Below, one piece after another: positions 15,795 to 23,059 of a stretch of DNA of 37,953 nt. The DNA is from Streptomyces sp. DvalAA-14 (GTDB lineage Bacteria > Actinomycetota > Actinomycetes > Streptomycetales > Streptomycetaceae), in NCBI RefSeq assembly GCF_900091855.1, contig NZ_FMCH01000420.1, positions 1-37,953 of the forward strand, given 5' to 3'. Under the pieces are notes generated by a model that did not search any database, was not told the origin of the DNA, and was given only the letters and a program-made list of their open reading frames with translations. Made by a program: the position numbers and the translations under genes. The stretch's first letter is position 1; every line of letters begins with the position of its first letter.

Positions 15795-15838
15795 CCCCGG
15801 CGGACCCGGCGAGGAGCGGCGTTCCGGCGTTCCGGCGT

Positions 15839-16504
15839 TCAGGCGTCCAGCGGTTCGGCGAAGTGCCGGAAGCCGGACCGGTCCTGGTGCATGCCCCACA
15901 AGGTGTCGGCGAGCACCCCGGGGTCCTTGCGGGGATCACCGGGCGTGATGGCGCCGGGAATGATCAGTTGCGCGACGTGGATGTGCTCGCCCGCGAGGGT
16001 GTCGTGCAGCATGCGGGCGTAGGCGCTCTCGGCTGCGAACGCGATGGAGGTGCCGGCCCGCTCGGCATGCGGTCGGACGGCGGTGCCGCCGTTGACGAAC
16101 AACACGGTGCCGCGGCCGAGCGAGCGCAGGCCGGGCAGGATCCGGCGGACGGCTGTCATCGGCCCGTGGACGGAGAACGCCAGCGGGCCGTCGAGGTCGG
16201 CCGGCGTGGTCTGCAGCAGCGGCTTCATGAAGTCCTGGTGGGGGAGGGGGCTGTACTGCAGCACCTCGATCGGGCCGAGGGCATCGGCGGCGGCGTCCAG
16301 CGCGGCGGTCAGGGCGGCCTGGTCGGCCACGTCGGCGGCGAAACCGCGCGCGTTCACCCCGTCGCCGCGCAGGTCCGAGGCGAGGGCGTCGAGATGTGCC
16401 TGGGTGCGGGAGACGAGGGCGATGTCGAAGCCCTCACGGCCGAAGCGGCGCGCCACGGCAGCGCCCAGACCTGTGCCTGCTCCGATGATGGCGACAGTGG
16501 TCAC
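15839..16504 (-). CDS. SDR-family protein with altered active site
   Basis: This 221-residue Rossmann-fold protein starts with VAIIGAGTGLGAAVARRFGR (NAD(P) loop), then DIALVSRT and GFAADVADQAALTAAL. The catalytic Y-x-x-x-K helix, expected in the segment TSIAFAAESAYARMLHD, reads F-x-x-x-S. It therefore lacks the classical Tyr and Lys and may bind cofactor without standard SDR chemistry or use other residues. Its GTG at 16504 is preceded by AAGGA. A truncated DUF2255 gene lies immediately upstream; DUF2255-SDR pairs are common in actinomycetes. Convergent with the SpoIIE gene, with 44 bp between. Confidence 0.85.
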   Translation of the reverse strand: MTTVAIIGAGTGLGAAVARRFGREGFDIALVSRTQAHLDALASDLRGDGVNARGFAADVADQAALTAALDAAADALGPIEVLQYSPLPHQDFMKPLLQTTPADLDGPLAFSVHGPMTAVRRILPGLRSLGRGTVLFVNGGTAVRPHAERAGTSIAFAAESAYARMLHDTLAGEHIHVAQLIIPGAITPGDPRKDPGVLADTLWGMHQDRSGFRHFAEPLDA

Positions 16505-16595
16505 GGGGGATCCTTGTCCTGGGGAGGGCCGGGGCGGGAGAGCCAGGGCGTGGGCTTCGGGGCTTCCGCACTTCCCGGTTTCGAGGCTTCGCGCC

Positions 16596-16664
16596 TCAGC
16601 GCGGAACGAGCTCGGGGGTGGTGTCCGCGATCCGGCTGAGTTCGTCGGGGGTCCACGTGTTCAT
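16596..16664 (-). pseudogene. truncated DUF2255 gene (N-terminal stub)
   Basis: The 22-residue frame MNTWTPDELSRIADTTPELV-PR matches the start of DUF2255 proteins (W-T-x-D-E-L-x-R-I). It has a good ribosome binding site (GGAGAC) before the ATG at 16664. Full-length members are about 120 residues; here a stop falls after 22 and no remainder is visible in the 91 bp before the SDR gene. It therefore looks like a deletion remnant of the gene that normally precedes this SDR. The rest of the 337-bp gap (16505-16841) shows nothing else convincing. Confidence 0.55.
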
Positions 16665-16841
16665 CGGCGGGTCTCCTTCGCGGTACGTCCGGGAGCGGTA
16701 GGACGGGACGGAGCCCGGAGCGGAAGTCGACGATATCGCCGGACGTGCCCGTTTCCCGGGTGGCCACGCGGGTGACCTGGCGTGACCCGGCGACCGGGCG
16801 ACCGGGTGACCCCGGTGCGGCCGATGCGGCAGCATGGCCCC

Positions 16842-17825
16842 ATGGGTGACTTCCTGGTGGTCGGTGAGTGCGTGGCGGACATCGTGCGGGCGGACGGCCG
16901 CGAGGATGTGCCGCACCCCGGCGGCAGCCCGGCCAACGTCGCCTACGGACTGGCCCGGCTGGGACGGGGGACCGTACTGCTGACGCAGCTCGGGGGCGAT
17001 CCGGCCGGCGCGCTGATCGGGGCGCATCTGCGGTCCGCGGGCGTGGAGTTGCTGGGCGATCTCGGCGCGGACGCCGTCACGCCGACCGCGGTGGTGACGC
17101 TCGACGGCCAGGGCCAGGCGTCGTACGCCTTCGACGTCCGGTGGACGCTCCGGACCGCCGGTCCGCTGCCCGGCGGGATACGCCATGTGCACCTCGGGTC
17201 GATCGGGGCGGTGACCGAACCGGGGGCGGCCACCGTACGGGAGGTCGTGGCCCGGCTGCGGACCACCGCCACGGTCAGCTACGACCCCAACGTCCGCCCC
17301 GCCCTGCTCGGGTCGCACGGGGAAGCGGTGGCCCGGGTGGAGGCCTGCGTCGCGCTCAGCGACCTGGTGAAGGCCAGCGACGAGGATCTGGCCTGGCTCT
17401 GTCCCGGCGAGCCGCCCCGGGAGGTCGCCGAGCGCTGGCTGACGCTCGGGCCGGCCGCGGTCGTGGTGACGTTCGGCGGCGCCGGTTCGACGGCGTACAC
17501 CGCCGCCGGTGAGCTGCACGGCGCCCCGGTGCGGGCCGAGGTCGCGGACACGGTGGGCGCCGGGGACTCCTTCATGGCCGCGGCCCTGGACGCCCTCGCC
17601 GGCCTCGACCTGCTGGGCGCCGCTGCCCGGCCCCGGCTGGCCGCGCTCGATCAGGCGTCCCTGGCCGCCGTGCTCCACCGTGCCGCGACGGCCGCCGCCC
17701 TGACCGTCTCCCGTCCCGGCGCCAACCCGCCCGACCTGGCGGAGCTGCGGGCGGCCCTGCGCCGGGCGGGCCGTCAGCCCTGCCCGGCGCCGGCCGAATC
17801 CAGCGAGAACAGCTCCCACTGGTGA
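16842..17825 (+). CDS. PfkB-family carbohydrate kinase
   Basis: This 327-residue protein has the ribokinase/PfkB pattern: FLVVGECVADIVRADG, the PGGSPANVAYGLARLG motif, DPNVRPALLG and the C-terminal signature DTVGAGDSFMAAALDAL with the catalytic base D242 in GAGD. It resembles fructokinase-type enzymes that phosphorylate a sugar with ATP. The ATG at 16842 starts directly at the conserved strand. The last 52 bases overlap the 3' end of the VOC gene on the opposite strand, and the final residues (about RQPCPAPAESSENSSHW) look like read-through into that antisense sequence rather than conserved protein. Confidence 0.9.
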   Translation: MGDFLVVGECVADIVRADGREDVPHPGGSPANVAYGLARLGRGTVLLTQLGGDPAGALIGAHLRSAGVELLGDLGADAVTPTAVVTLDGQGQASYAFDVRWTLRTAGPLPGGIRHVHLGSIGAVTEPGAATVREVVARLRTTATVSYDPNVRPALLGSHGEAVARVEACVALSDLVKASDEDLAWLCPGEPPREVAERWLTLGPAAVVVTFGGAGSTAYTAAGELHGAPVRAEVADTVGAGDSFMAAALDALAGLDLLGAAARPRLAALDQASLAAVLHRAATAAALTVSRPGANPPDLAELRAALRRAGRQPCPAPAESSENSSHW

Positions 17826-18181
17826 CCGTCGAGGTCGTAGAAGCTGCGGGTGTACATCGGGCTCTGCTCGGCTGCCTGCGCCGCGGGCCGTGCTCCGGCC
17901 GCGGGGGCCGCGTCGGCGACCCGGTCCACGTCGGCCCTGCTGTCCAGACCGAGGGCCACGATCACCTCGCTGGAGCCGGCCGTGTCGGCGACGGCCTTCC
18001 CGGTGAAACGGGTGAAGTAGGCCTCGACGAGCAGCATCACGTAGCTGTCGTCGGTGAGGACGAGGCAGCCGGCGTTGTCGTCGGTGAAGTCGGGGTCGAA
18101 GCGGAAGCCCAGGGCGGTGAAGAAGGCGATGGAGGCCCTGAGGTCCTTGACGGGGAGGTTCACGAAGCTCTTGGTGGACAT
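17774..18181 (-). CDS. VOC-family (glyoxalase/bleomycin-resistance-like) protein
   Basis: This 135-residue protein has two beta-alpha-beta-beta-beta modules: FVNLPVKDLRASIAFFTALG, then GCLVLTDDSYVMLLVEAYFT, SSEVIVALGLDSRADVDRV and FYDLDGHQWELFSLD. The C-terminal DGHxWE pattern is typical of small single-domain VOC proteins often annotated as lactoylglutathione-lyase-like. The reaction is unknown. The ATG at 18181 has GAGAGGCAGG upstream. Its 3' end overlaps the PfkB gene tail to tail by 52 bp. The SRPBCC gene 15 bp upstream is on the same strand, so the two may form an operon. Confidence 0.88.
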   Translation of the reverse strand: MSTKSFVNLPVKDLRASIAFFTALGFRFDPDFTDDNAGCLVLTDDSYVMLLVEAYFTRFTGKAVADTAGSSEVIVALGLDSRADVDRVADAAPAAGARPAAQAAEQSPMYTRSFYDLDGHQWELFSLDSAGAGQG

Positions 18182-18196
18182 GGGGCTGCCTGCCTC

Positions 18197-18724
18197 TCAG
18201 GATGATCCGTTGCCGTCGTCACGACCGTCGTCACGACCGTCGTCACGACCGTAGTTCCGGCCGTCGTCGTGGGCCCGGTCGGCCAGCAGCGTGTCCAGCG
18301 CCCGGCCGAAGACGAGCCGCCCGGTGCCCCCGGTCAGCCCGTCGAGCAAGCGCGGCAGCCGCCGGATGCGGAGCTCCTCCCGCCACCGCACCCGTGAGCC
18401 GGCGCCATCGGGCGTCACCTCGATCTCGGCCCACCCGGTGACGACCCGCCCGGTCTTCTCCAGCCGGCAGTGCCCGGCCCCGGCCTCGCCGCCGGTCCCC
18501 GCCACGGGCGGCGCCCATACGGTGACGCGCATCGGGTCCTCGAACCCGATCCGCCCGACCCGGGTCCGCGCCGTGAAGGCCGTGCCGACTCCGGACGGCG
18601 GCGGCGTACTCACCGTGATCTCGGTGAACGGCACGCTCGCGGTGTGCCGTTCCCACGTGGTGACGCGCCGCCAGGCCTCGGCCGGCGGCAGTGCGGTGCG
18701 GCGCTCGATCACAAACGGGGACAC
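18197..18724 (-). CDS. SRPBCC-family protein with Gly-Arg-Asp repeat tail
   Basis: This 175-residue protein has an SRPBCC/polyketide-cyclase-like N-terminal domain (VIERRTALPPAEAWRRVTTW, then FTARTRVGRIGFEDPMRVTV and AEIEVTPDGAGSRVRWREEL). A short C-terminal tail of repeated GRDD units follows, encoded by a 12-bp tandem repeat. The GTG at 18724 has no clear ribosome binding site. It lies directly upstream of the VOC gene on the same strand (15-bp gap) and may be co-transcribed with it. Confidence 0.75.
   Translation of the reverse strand: MSPFVIERRTALPPAEAWRRVTTWERHTASVPFTEITVSTPPPSGVGTAFTARTRVGRIGFEDPMRVTVWAPPVAGTGGEAGAGHCRLEKTGRVVTGWAEIEVTPDGAGSRVRWREELRIRRLPRLLDGLTGGTGRLVFGRALDTLLADRAHDDGRNYGRDDGRDDGRDDGNGSS
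18213..18248. repeat. 3 x 12-bp tandem repeat in SRPBCC gene
   Basis: Three exact copies of CCGTCGTCACGA are followed by a degenerate copy. On the minus strand they encode GRDD units near the C-terminus of the SRPBCC protein. Copy-number change would keep the frame. Confidence 0.9.
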
Positions 18725-18930
18725 GGGTCCACGCTACGGGCTCCCACCGGCCGGTGCGCGGAACCGACCGGGCCGGCGCCCACTCCCGGGCCGCCCGCAC
18801 CCCCGTGACGGGCGGCCCGGATGTGTGTTCGGTTACCCGGACATCCTCCCGCACCGACTCATCCTTCCGGGACGCCCCGCCGGTGTGCCAACGGATTTCC
18901 GGGTTCCGGGCCCGGTGCCGGGTGCGTGGT

Positions 18931-18954
18931 GCCGTTTCCGGGTCCGGAAACGGC
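18931..18954. terminator. hairpin terminator after zinc-ribbon SDR gene
   Basis: GCCGTTTCC-GGGTCC-GGAAACGGC forms a perfect 9-bp stem with a 6-nt loop, 2 bp beyond the stop of the minus-strand gene at 18957. No U-tract follows, as is usual in Streptomyces. Confidence 0.65.
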
Positions 18955-18956
18955 GC

Positions 18957-20567
18957 TCACCAGGCCGACGGGCGGTAGTCCTTGAGGAAGCAGCCGAAGA
19001 GGTCCTCGCCCCGCTCGCCGCGGACGACGGGGTCGTAGACGCGCGCCGCCCCGTCCACCAGGTCCAGCGGGGCGTGGAAGCCCTCGGCGGCGAGCCGCAC
19101 CTTGTCGGGGTGCGGGCGCTCGTCGGTGATCCAGCCGGTGTCCACCGCGGTCATCAAGATGCCGTCGGTCTCCAGCATCTCCTGCGCGCTGGTGCGGGTG
19201 AGCATGTTCAGCGCGGCCTTGGCCATGTTGGTGTGCGGGTGGCCGGGGCCCTTGTAGCCGCGGCTGAACTGCCCCTCCATCGCCGAGACGTTGACCACGT
19301 ACTTGCGGCGGGCCGCCGCCGCGGCCATGGCCGGGCGCAATGTGCTGATCAGCACGAAGGGCGCGGTCACATTGCACAGCTGCACTTCGAGCAACTCCAC
19401 CGGATCGACCTCGCCGACCGTCTGCACCCAGGTGTTGCTGGGATCCAGATCGGGTACGAGGCCGCCCGCGTCGATCGCGGTGCCGGCCTCGATCCGGGCC
19501 GGCGAGGCGGAACCGCTGACCAGGGCCAGTTCGGTGACGTCCCGCGCGGTCAGCGCGTCGCCGCGCGGCGAGGGCAGCGCCGCGGCAGTCTGGGCGCCCG
19601 AGCCGAAGGCGCCGAAGACCTCGGCGGCGGGCAGTTCACCGGCGGGCAGCGGGGCGGCCTCGGCCGCGACCAGCTCGCTGTAGGCGCGCGGGGAGCGCCG
19701 TACGGTCTGGGCGGCGTTGTTGATCAGGATGTCCAGCGGCCCGGCCGCGGCCACCGACTCGGCCAGCGCCACGACCTGCGCCGGGTCGCGCAGGTCGATG
19801 CCGACGACCTTCAGCCGGTGGATCCACTCGTCGCTGTCCGGCATCGCCTTGAAGCGGCGGATCGCGTCGTTGGGGAAGCGGGTGGTGATGGTGGTGTGGG
19901 CGCCGTCGCGCAGCAGCCGCAGCGCGATGTACATGCCGATCTTGGCCCGGCCGCCGGTGAGCAGGGCGCGCCGCCCGGACAGATCGGTACGCGCTTCGCG
20001 TCGGGTCCGGTTCTCGGCGGCGCACGACGGGCACAGCTGGTGGTAGAAGGCGTCCACCTCGACATACCGGGTCTTGCAGACGTAGCAGGACCGGGGCCGC
20101 TCCAGGATGCCGGCGATCTCGGTACCGACCGAGGCGGTCAGCTGGATGCCGAGCGTCTCGTCGTCGATCCGGTCGGCGGCGCCGGTCGCGGTCGCCTCGG
20201 TGACGGCCTTGTCGTTGGCGGTCTTCGCGGCCCGGCGCTCCTGGCGGCGGCGCTGCTTCACCGAGCGGTAGATGCCGGCGGTGGCCCGGCGGACCGCGAC
20301 GGCGTCCGGGTGGTCGACCGGCAGCAGCTCCAGATCGGCGAGGACGGCGAGGCAGATCTCCATCCGGGCCCGGTCGATGCCGGGGCCCGCGGCGTCATCC
20401 GGGAACCCGTGAGGCGCGTCGTCCGGATCGCCGGGATCACGTGCGTCGCGCGGGTCGTCGGGGTCGTAGGACCCCGGGTTCGCCTGCCGCTGCGGGGCGG
20501 CGGTCCGACCGGCGCTGGTGCCCTCCTCCGGCCCGAGGTCGTGAAGGTCCTGCGTTGTCGCCGTCAT
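18957..20567 (-). CDS. SDR-family protein with zinc ribbon and long N-terminal region
   Basis: This 536-residue protein has a disordered Asp/Pro-rich start (residues 30-62) and a helical basic segment (about 70-120). A four-cysteine zinc-ribbon motif (C161-x2-C164, C179-x2-C182) precedes a Rossmann domain beginning ALLTGGRAKIGMYIALRLLR at about 201. The SDR part has ILINNAAQTVRR, VVNVSAMEGQF and NMAKAALNMLTR. The usual catalytic Tyr position reads Thr (PHTNMAKAAL), while Lys is kept. An insert of about 80 residues separates the NNA motif from the active site. Much longer than the ~250-residue SDR norm. The substrate is unknown. Divergent from fumarylacetoacetase. Confidence 0.85.
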   Translation of the reverse strand: MTATTQDLHDLGPEEGTSAGRTAAPQRQANPGSYDPDDPRDARDPGDPDDAPHGFPDDAAGPGIDRARMEICLAVLADLELLPVDHPDAVAVRRATAGIYRSVKQRRRQERRAAKTANDKAVTEATATGAADRIDDETLGIQLTASVGTEIAGILERPRSCYVCKTRYVEVDAFYHQLCPSCAAENRTRREARTDLSGRRALLTGGRAKIGMYIALRLLRDGAHTTITTRFPNDAIRRFKAMPDSDEWIHRLKVVGIDLRDPAQVVALAESVAAAGPLDILINNAAQTVRRSPRAYSELVAAEAAPLPAGELPAAEVFGAFGSGAQTAAALPSPRGDALTARDVTELALVSGSASPARIEAGTAIDAGGLVPDLDPSNTWVQTVGEVDPVELLEVQLCNVTAPFVLISTLRPAMAAAAARRKYVVNVSAMEGQFSRGYKGPGHPHTNMAKAALNMLTRTSAQEMLETDGILMTAVDTGWITDERPHPDKVRLAAEGFHAPLDLVDGAARVYDPVVRGERGEDLFGCFLKDYRPSAW

Positions 20568-20741
20568 CCCGCCGCTGCTCTCTTCGTCCGTCGCCCGGTC
20601 GCACCTCGCCCGGCTGTTCGACCCGGTACGCCGGGAGCCGCCTCGGCCTTGAGGGGAACTTTACGTTTGGGGGGACGGCAGCTCCAAACCGGACTTCCGG
20701 CCGGTGGGGGCGGCCCCGGCGGTACCCTCGGGGCGTTTCGT

Positions 20742-20756
20742 GATCACCGAGTGATC
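20742..20756. promoter_or_regulatory. inverted repeat before fumarylacetoacetase gene
   Basis: GATCAC-CGA-GTGATC is a perfect 15-bp inverted repeat, followed by one more GAGTGATCCC half-site at about 20760-20769, 26-53 bp upstream of the TTG start at 20795. It could be an operator for the tyrosine/phenylalanine catabolic gene. No regulator gene is nearby. Confidence 0.4.
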
Positions 20757-20794
20757 CCCGAGTGATCCCTGACCCGATCCCTGGAGAACCGTTG

Positions 20795-22027
20795 CCGTCC
20801 CCGAGCCCGCTCGACGTTCCGCCCGACGCGCTCTTCGGGGCGCACAACCTGCCCTACGGCGTGTTCAGTACGGCCGCGGAACCCGGACGGCGGCGGCTCG
20901 GTGTCGCCTACGGGGACCAGGTCCTGGACGCGGGCGCCGCCGCCCGGGCCACCGGCGCCCCCGCCGAGCTGACCGCGCTGCTCACCGCCGCCTCGCTGAA
21001 CCCGCTGCTGGCCGCCGGGCGGCCGGTCTGGACCCGGGTCCGGGCCGCCCTCACCGGATGGCTGACCGCCGACCGGCACCGGGCGGCGGTCGAGCCCTGC
21101 CTGATTCCCCGGGCGGATGTCGTCCTCCACCTGCCGTTCGACGTCGCGGACTACGTGGACTTCTACGCCTCGGAGCATCACGCCGCCACGGTCGGCCGGA
21201 TCTTCCGCCCGGGCGCGGAGCCGCTGACCCCGAACTGGAAGCACCTGCCGATCGGCTACCACGGCCGGGCGGGCACCGTGGTGGTCTCCGGTACCCCGGT
21301 GGTCCGGCCCTGCGGCCAGCGCAAGGCGCCGGCGGACCCGGCTCCGGACTACGGTCCCTCCCGCCGCCTGGACATCGAGGCCGAACTCGGCTTCGTCGTC
21401 GGCGCGCCCACCGCGCAGGGCTCCCGGGTGGCGCTGGCCGACGCGGACGCGCATGTCTTCGGCGTGTGCCTGGTCAACGACTGGTCGGCCCGCGACCTCC
21501 AATCCTGGGAGTACGTCCCGCTCGGCCCCTTCCTCGGCAAGTCCTTCGCGACCTCCGTCTCGCCCTGGGTGGTGCCGCTGGACGCCCTCGCCGCGGCCCG
21601 GGTCGACCCGCCGCCCCGCGACACCGAGCCGCTGCCCTACCTCGACGACCGTGCGGCCCGGCCCCCGTACGGCCTGGACATCGCCCTGGAGGTCCGGCTC
21701 AACGGGCATCTCGTGGCGCGGCCCCGCTTCGCGGCCATGTACTGGACCTACGCCCAGATGCTGGCCCACCTGACGGTCAACGGCGCGAGCCTGCGGGCCG
21801 GGGACCTGTTTGCCTCCGGCACGGTCAGCGGCCCGGAGCGGTGGGGGCGCGGCGCGTTGATCGAGCTGACCTGGAATGGTGAGCAGCCGCTGGAGCTGCC
21901 GGACGGCAGCCGGCGCGGCTTCCTGGAGGACGGTGACGAGGTGACGATCACGGCGACCGCGCCGGGGCCGGGCGGCGCCCGGATCGGCCTCGGCGCGGTC
22001 AGCGGGCGGATCGCACCCGCCCACTGA
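20795..22027 (+). CDS. fahA: fumarylacetoacetase
   Basis: This 410-residue enzyme hydrolyses fumarylacetoacetate to fumarate and acetoacetate, the last step of tyrosine degradation via homogentisate. Family marks are FGAHNLPYGVFST, FDVADYVDFYASEHHAATVG, LPIGYHGRAGTVVVSGTPV, LVNDWSARDLQSWEYVPLGP, FLGKSFATSVSPWV, GTVSGPE and FLEDGDEV. Length is normal. I prefer the TTG at 20795, which has GGAG 7 bp upstream; a GTG at 20762 would add 11 residues. No homogentisate dioxygenase or isomerase gene is adjacent, so the pathway is not clustered here. Confidence 0.93.
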   Translation, partial: PSPSPLDVPPDALFGAHNLPYGVFSTAAEPGRRRLGVAYGDQVLDAGAAARATGAPAELTALLTAASLNPLLAAGRPVWTRVRAALTGWLTADRHRAAVEPCLIPRADVVLHLPFDVADYVDFYASEHHAATVGRIFRPGAEPLTPNWKHLPIGYHGRAGTVVVSGTPVVRPCGQRKAPADPAPDYGPSRRLDIEAELGFVVGAPTAQGSRVALADADAHVFGVCLVNDWSARDLQSWEYVPLGPFLGKSFATSVSPWVVPLDALAAARVDPPPRDTEPLPYLDDRAARPPYGLDIALEVRLNGHLVARPRFAAMYWTYAQMLAHLTVNGASLRAGDLFASGTVSGPERWGRGALIELTWNGEQPLELPDGSRRGFLEDGDEVTITATAPGPGGARIGLGAVSGRIAPAH

Positions 22028-22084
22028 GCCGGCGGCACGGCGTCCCCGCCGTCGGGGGGTGGGTGTGCGGTCGGCTGCGGCGCC

Positions 22085-22350
22085 GTCGTGGCCGATCGCG
22101 CAGTTCCCCGCGCCCCTTTGGGGCTTGGGTGGATCGTGACAGTTGCGGGGCGGTCGTGGCTGGTCGCGCAGTTCCGCGCGCCCCTTTGGGGCTTGGGCTG
22201 GCCGTGACGGTTGCGGGGCCGGTTGTGGCTGGTTGCGCAGTTCCTCGCGCCCCTTTGGGGCTTGGGCTGGTCGTGACGGTTGCGGGGCCGGTCGTGGCCG
22301 ATCGCGCAGTTCCCCGCGCCCCTTTGGGGCTTGGGCTGGCCGTGACCGTC
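22085..22350. repeat. four-copy ~69-bp direct repeat array
   Basis: Units begin at about 22085, 22153, 22222 and 22291 (spacing 68, 69 and 69 bp). Each holds GCGCAGTTCC-CGCGCCCC-TTT-GGGGC, with a GCCCC-TTT-GGGGC hairpin, followed by TTGGGCTGGYCGTGAC and TTGCGGGGCCG. The copies are very similar, with scattered substitutions. The array fills the 489-bp gap between fumarylacetoacetase and the next gene and may act as a multiple terminator. The hairpin core resembles a dispersed intergenic repeat of streptomycetes. Confidence 0.9.
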
Positions 22351-22516
22351 CCGGGACGCGGGGGCGGCGGGTCAACCCGGGGTCAACCCTCGGGCTGACG
22401 TTTGCCCACCCGCTCTCCTCCTACCGTCGAAGCGGAGCAGACGGCACCGCCCCCGACCGTGCTGAACGGTGCGGGGCCGCGGTGCCGGTGCCGAACACCG
22501 CCTGGAGGAGAGTGCT

Positions 22517-23026
22517 GTGAGCGTCCTGGAACTGCTGGCCGCGGTCGGAGTGGTCGTCCTGGTCATCGGACGGCAGTTGAGGGGGGAGCCGCTGCGCGGC
22601 AAGCGGCTGGTGCTGCTCCCGGCGATCCTGACCGTGATCGGCGCGGTCGATCTGGGGAGGGGCGGCCACCATCCCACCGCCACCGACATCGGCTGCATCG
22701 TCGTCGGCGCGCTGATCGCGGCCGGTATCGGCGTGGCGCAGGGCTCGGTGCTGCGGCTGGAGCACCGAGGCGGCGGCCTGTGGGGCCGCATGCCGGTGAG
22801 CGGCCTGTGGCTGTGGGCCGGTCTGGTGGTGTCCCGGCTGGCGATGATGGGCATCGCCGGCTCGATGGGCGCGCACGTGGCGGCGTCCACCGCACCGATC
22901 CTGCTGATGCTGGGCATCAACCGGCTGGGGCAGGCCGCCGCGGTCGTGCCCCGCTCACTGGCCTCGGGGATTCCCCTCGCGCCGGAGAAGGACGGCTCGG
23001 TCTTCCTGTCCGGCCGCTTGCGCTGA
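22517..23026 (+). CDS. DUF1453/CcdC-like integral membrane protein
   Basis: This 169-residue protein has four to five hydrophobic helices: LLAAVGVVVLVIGRQL, VLLPAILTVIGAVDL, GCIVVGALIAAGIGVAQG, LWLWAGLVVSRLAMMGIAG and APILLMLGI. The basic RQLRGEPLRGKR loop after the first helix and the overall plan resemble DUF1453 proteins. Function is unknown. The GTG at 22517 follows GGAGGAG. It is convergent with the metallo-beta-lactamase-fold gene, with a small hairpin between. Confidence 0.75.
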   Translation: MSVLELLAAVGVVVLVIGRQLRGEPLRGKRLVLLPAILTVIGAVDLGRGGHHPTATDIGCIVVGALIAAGIGVAQGSVLRLEHRGGGLWGRMPVSGLWLWAGLVVSRLAMMGIAGSMGAHVAASTAPILLMLGINRLGQAAAVVPRSLASGIPLAPEKDGSVFLSGRLR

Positions 23027-23029
23027 GAA

Positions 23030-23045
23030 CGCCGGCCGACCGGCG
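23030..23045. terminator. hairpin between convergent genes
   Basis: CGCCGG-CCGA-CCGGCG is a perfect 6-bp stem with a tetraloop in the 33 bp between the stops of the genes ending at 23026 and 23060, so it could serve both strands. Confidence 0.45.
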
Positions 23046-23059
23046 GCCCACCAGCGGTG

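Noticed and set aside
15822..15850. GCGTTCCG short repeats between the SpoIIE and SDR genes
   Set aside because: Three 8-bp near-copies in a 44-bp convergent gap; too short to assign function.
18291..20765. 824-residue plus-strand open frame
   Set aside because: It is antisense to the zinc-ribbon SDR and SRPBCC genes, which carry recognisable domains; composition is typical of a shadow frame.
22085..22350. Possible CRISPR array
   Set aside because: The copies are directly adjacent with near-identical units and no unique spacers, and there are no cas genes.
22063..22398. 111-residue plus-strand frame with internally repeated protein sequence
   Set aside because: The repeated peptide is simply the translation of the non-coding 69-bp repeats; several frames are open there equally.
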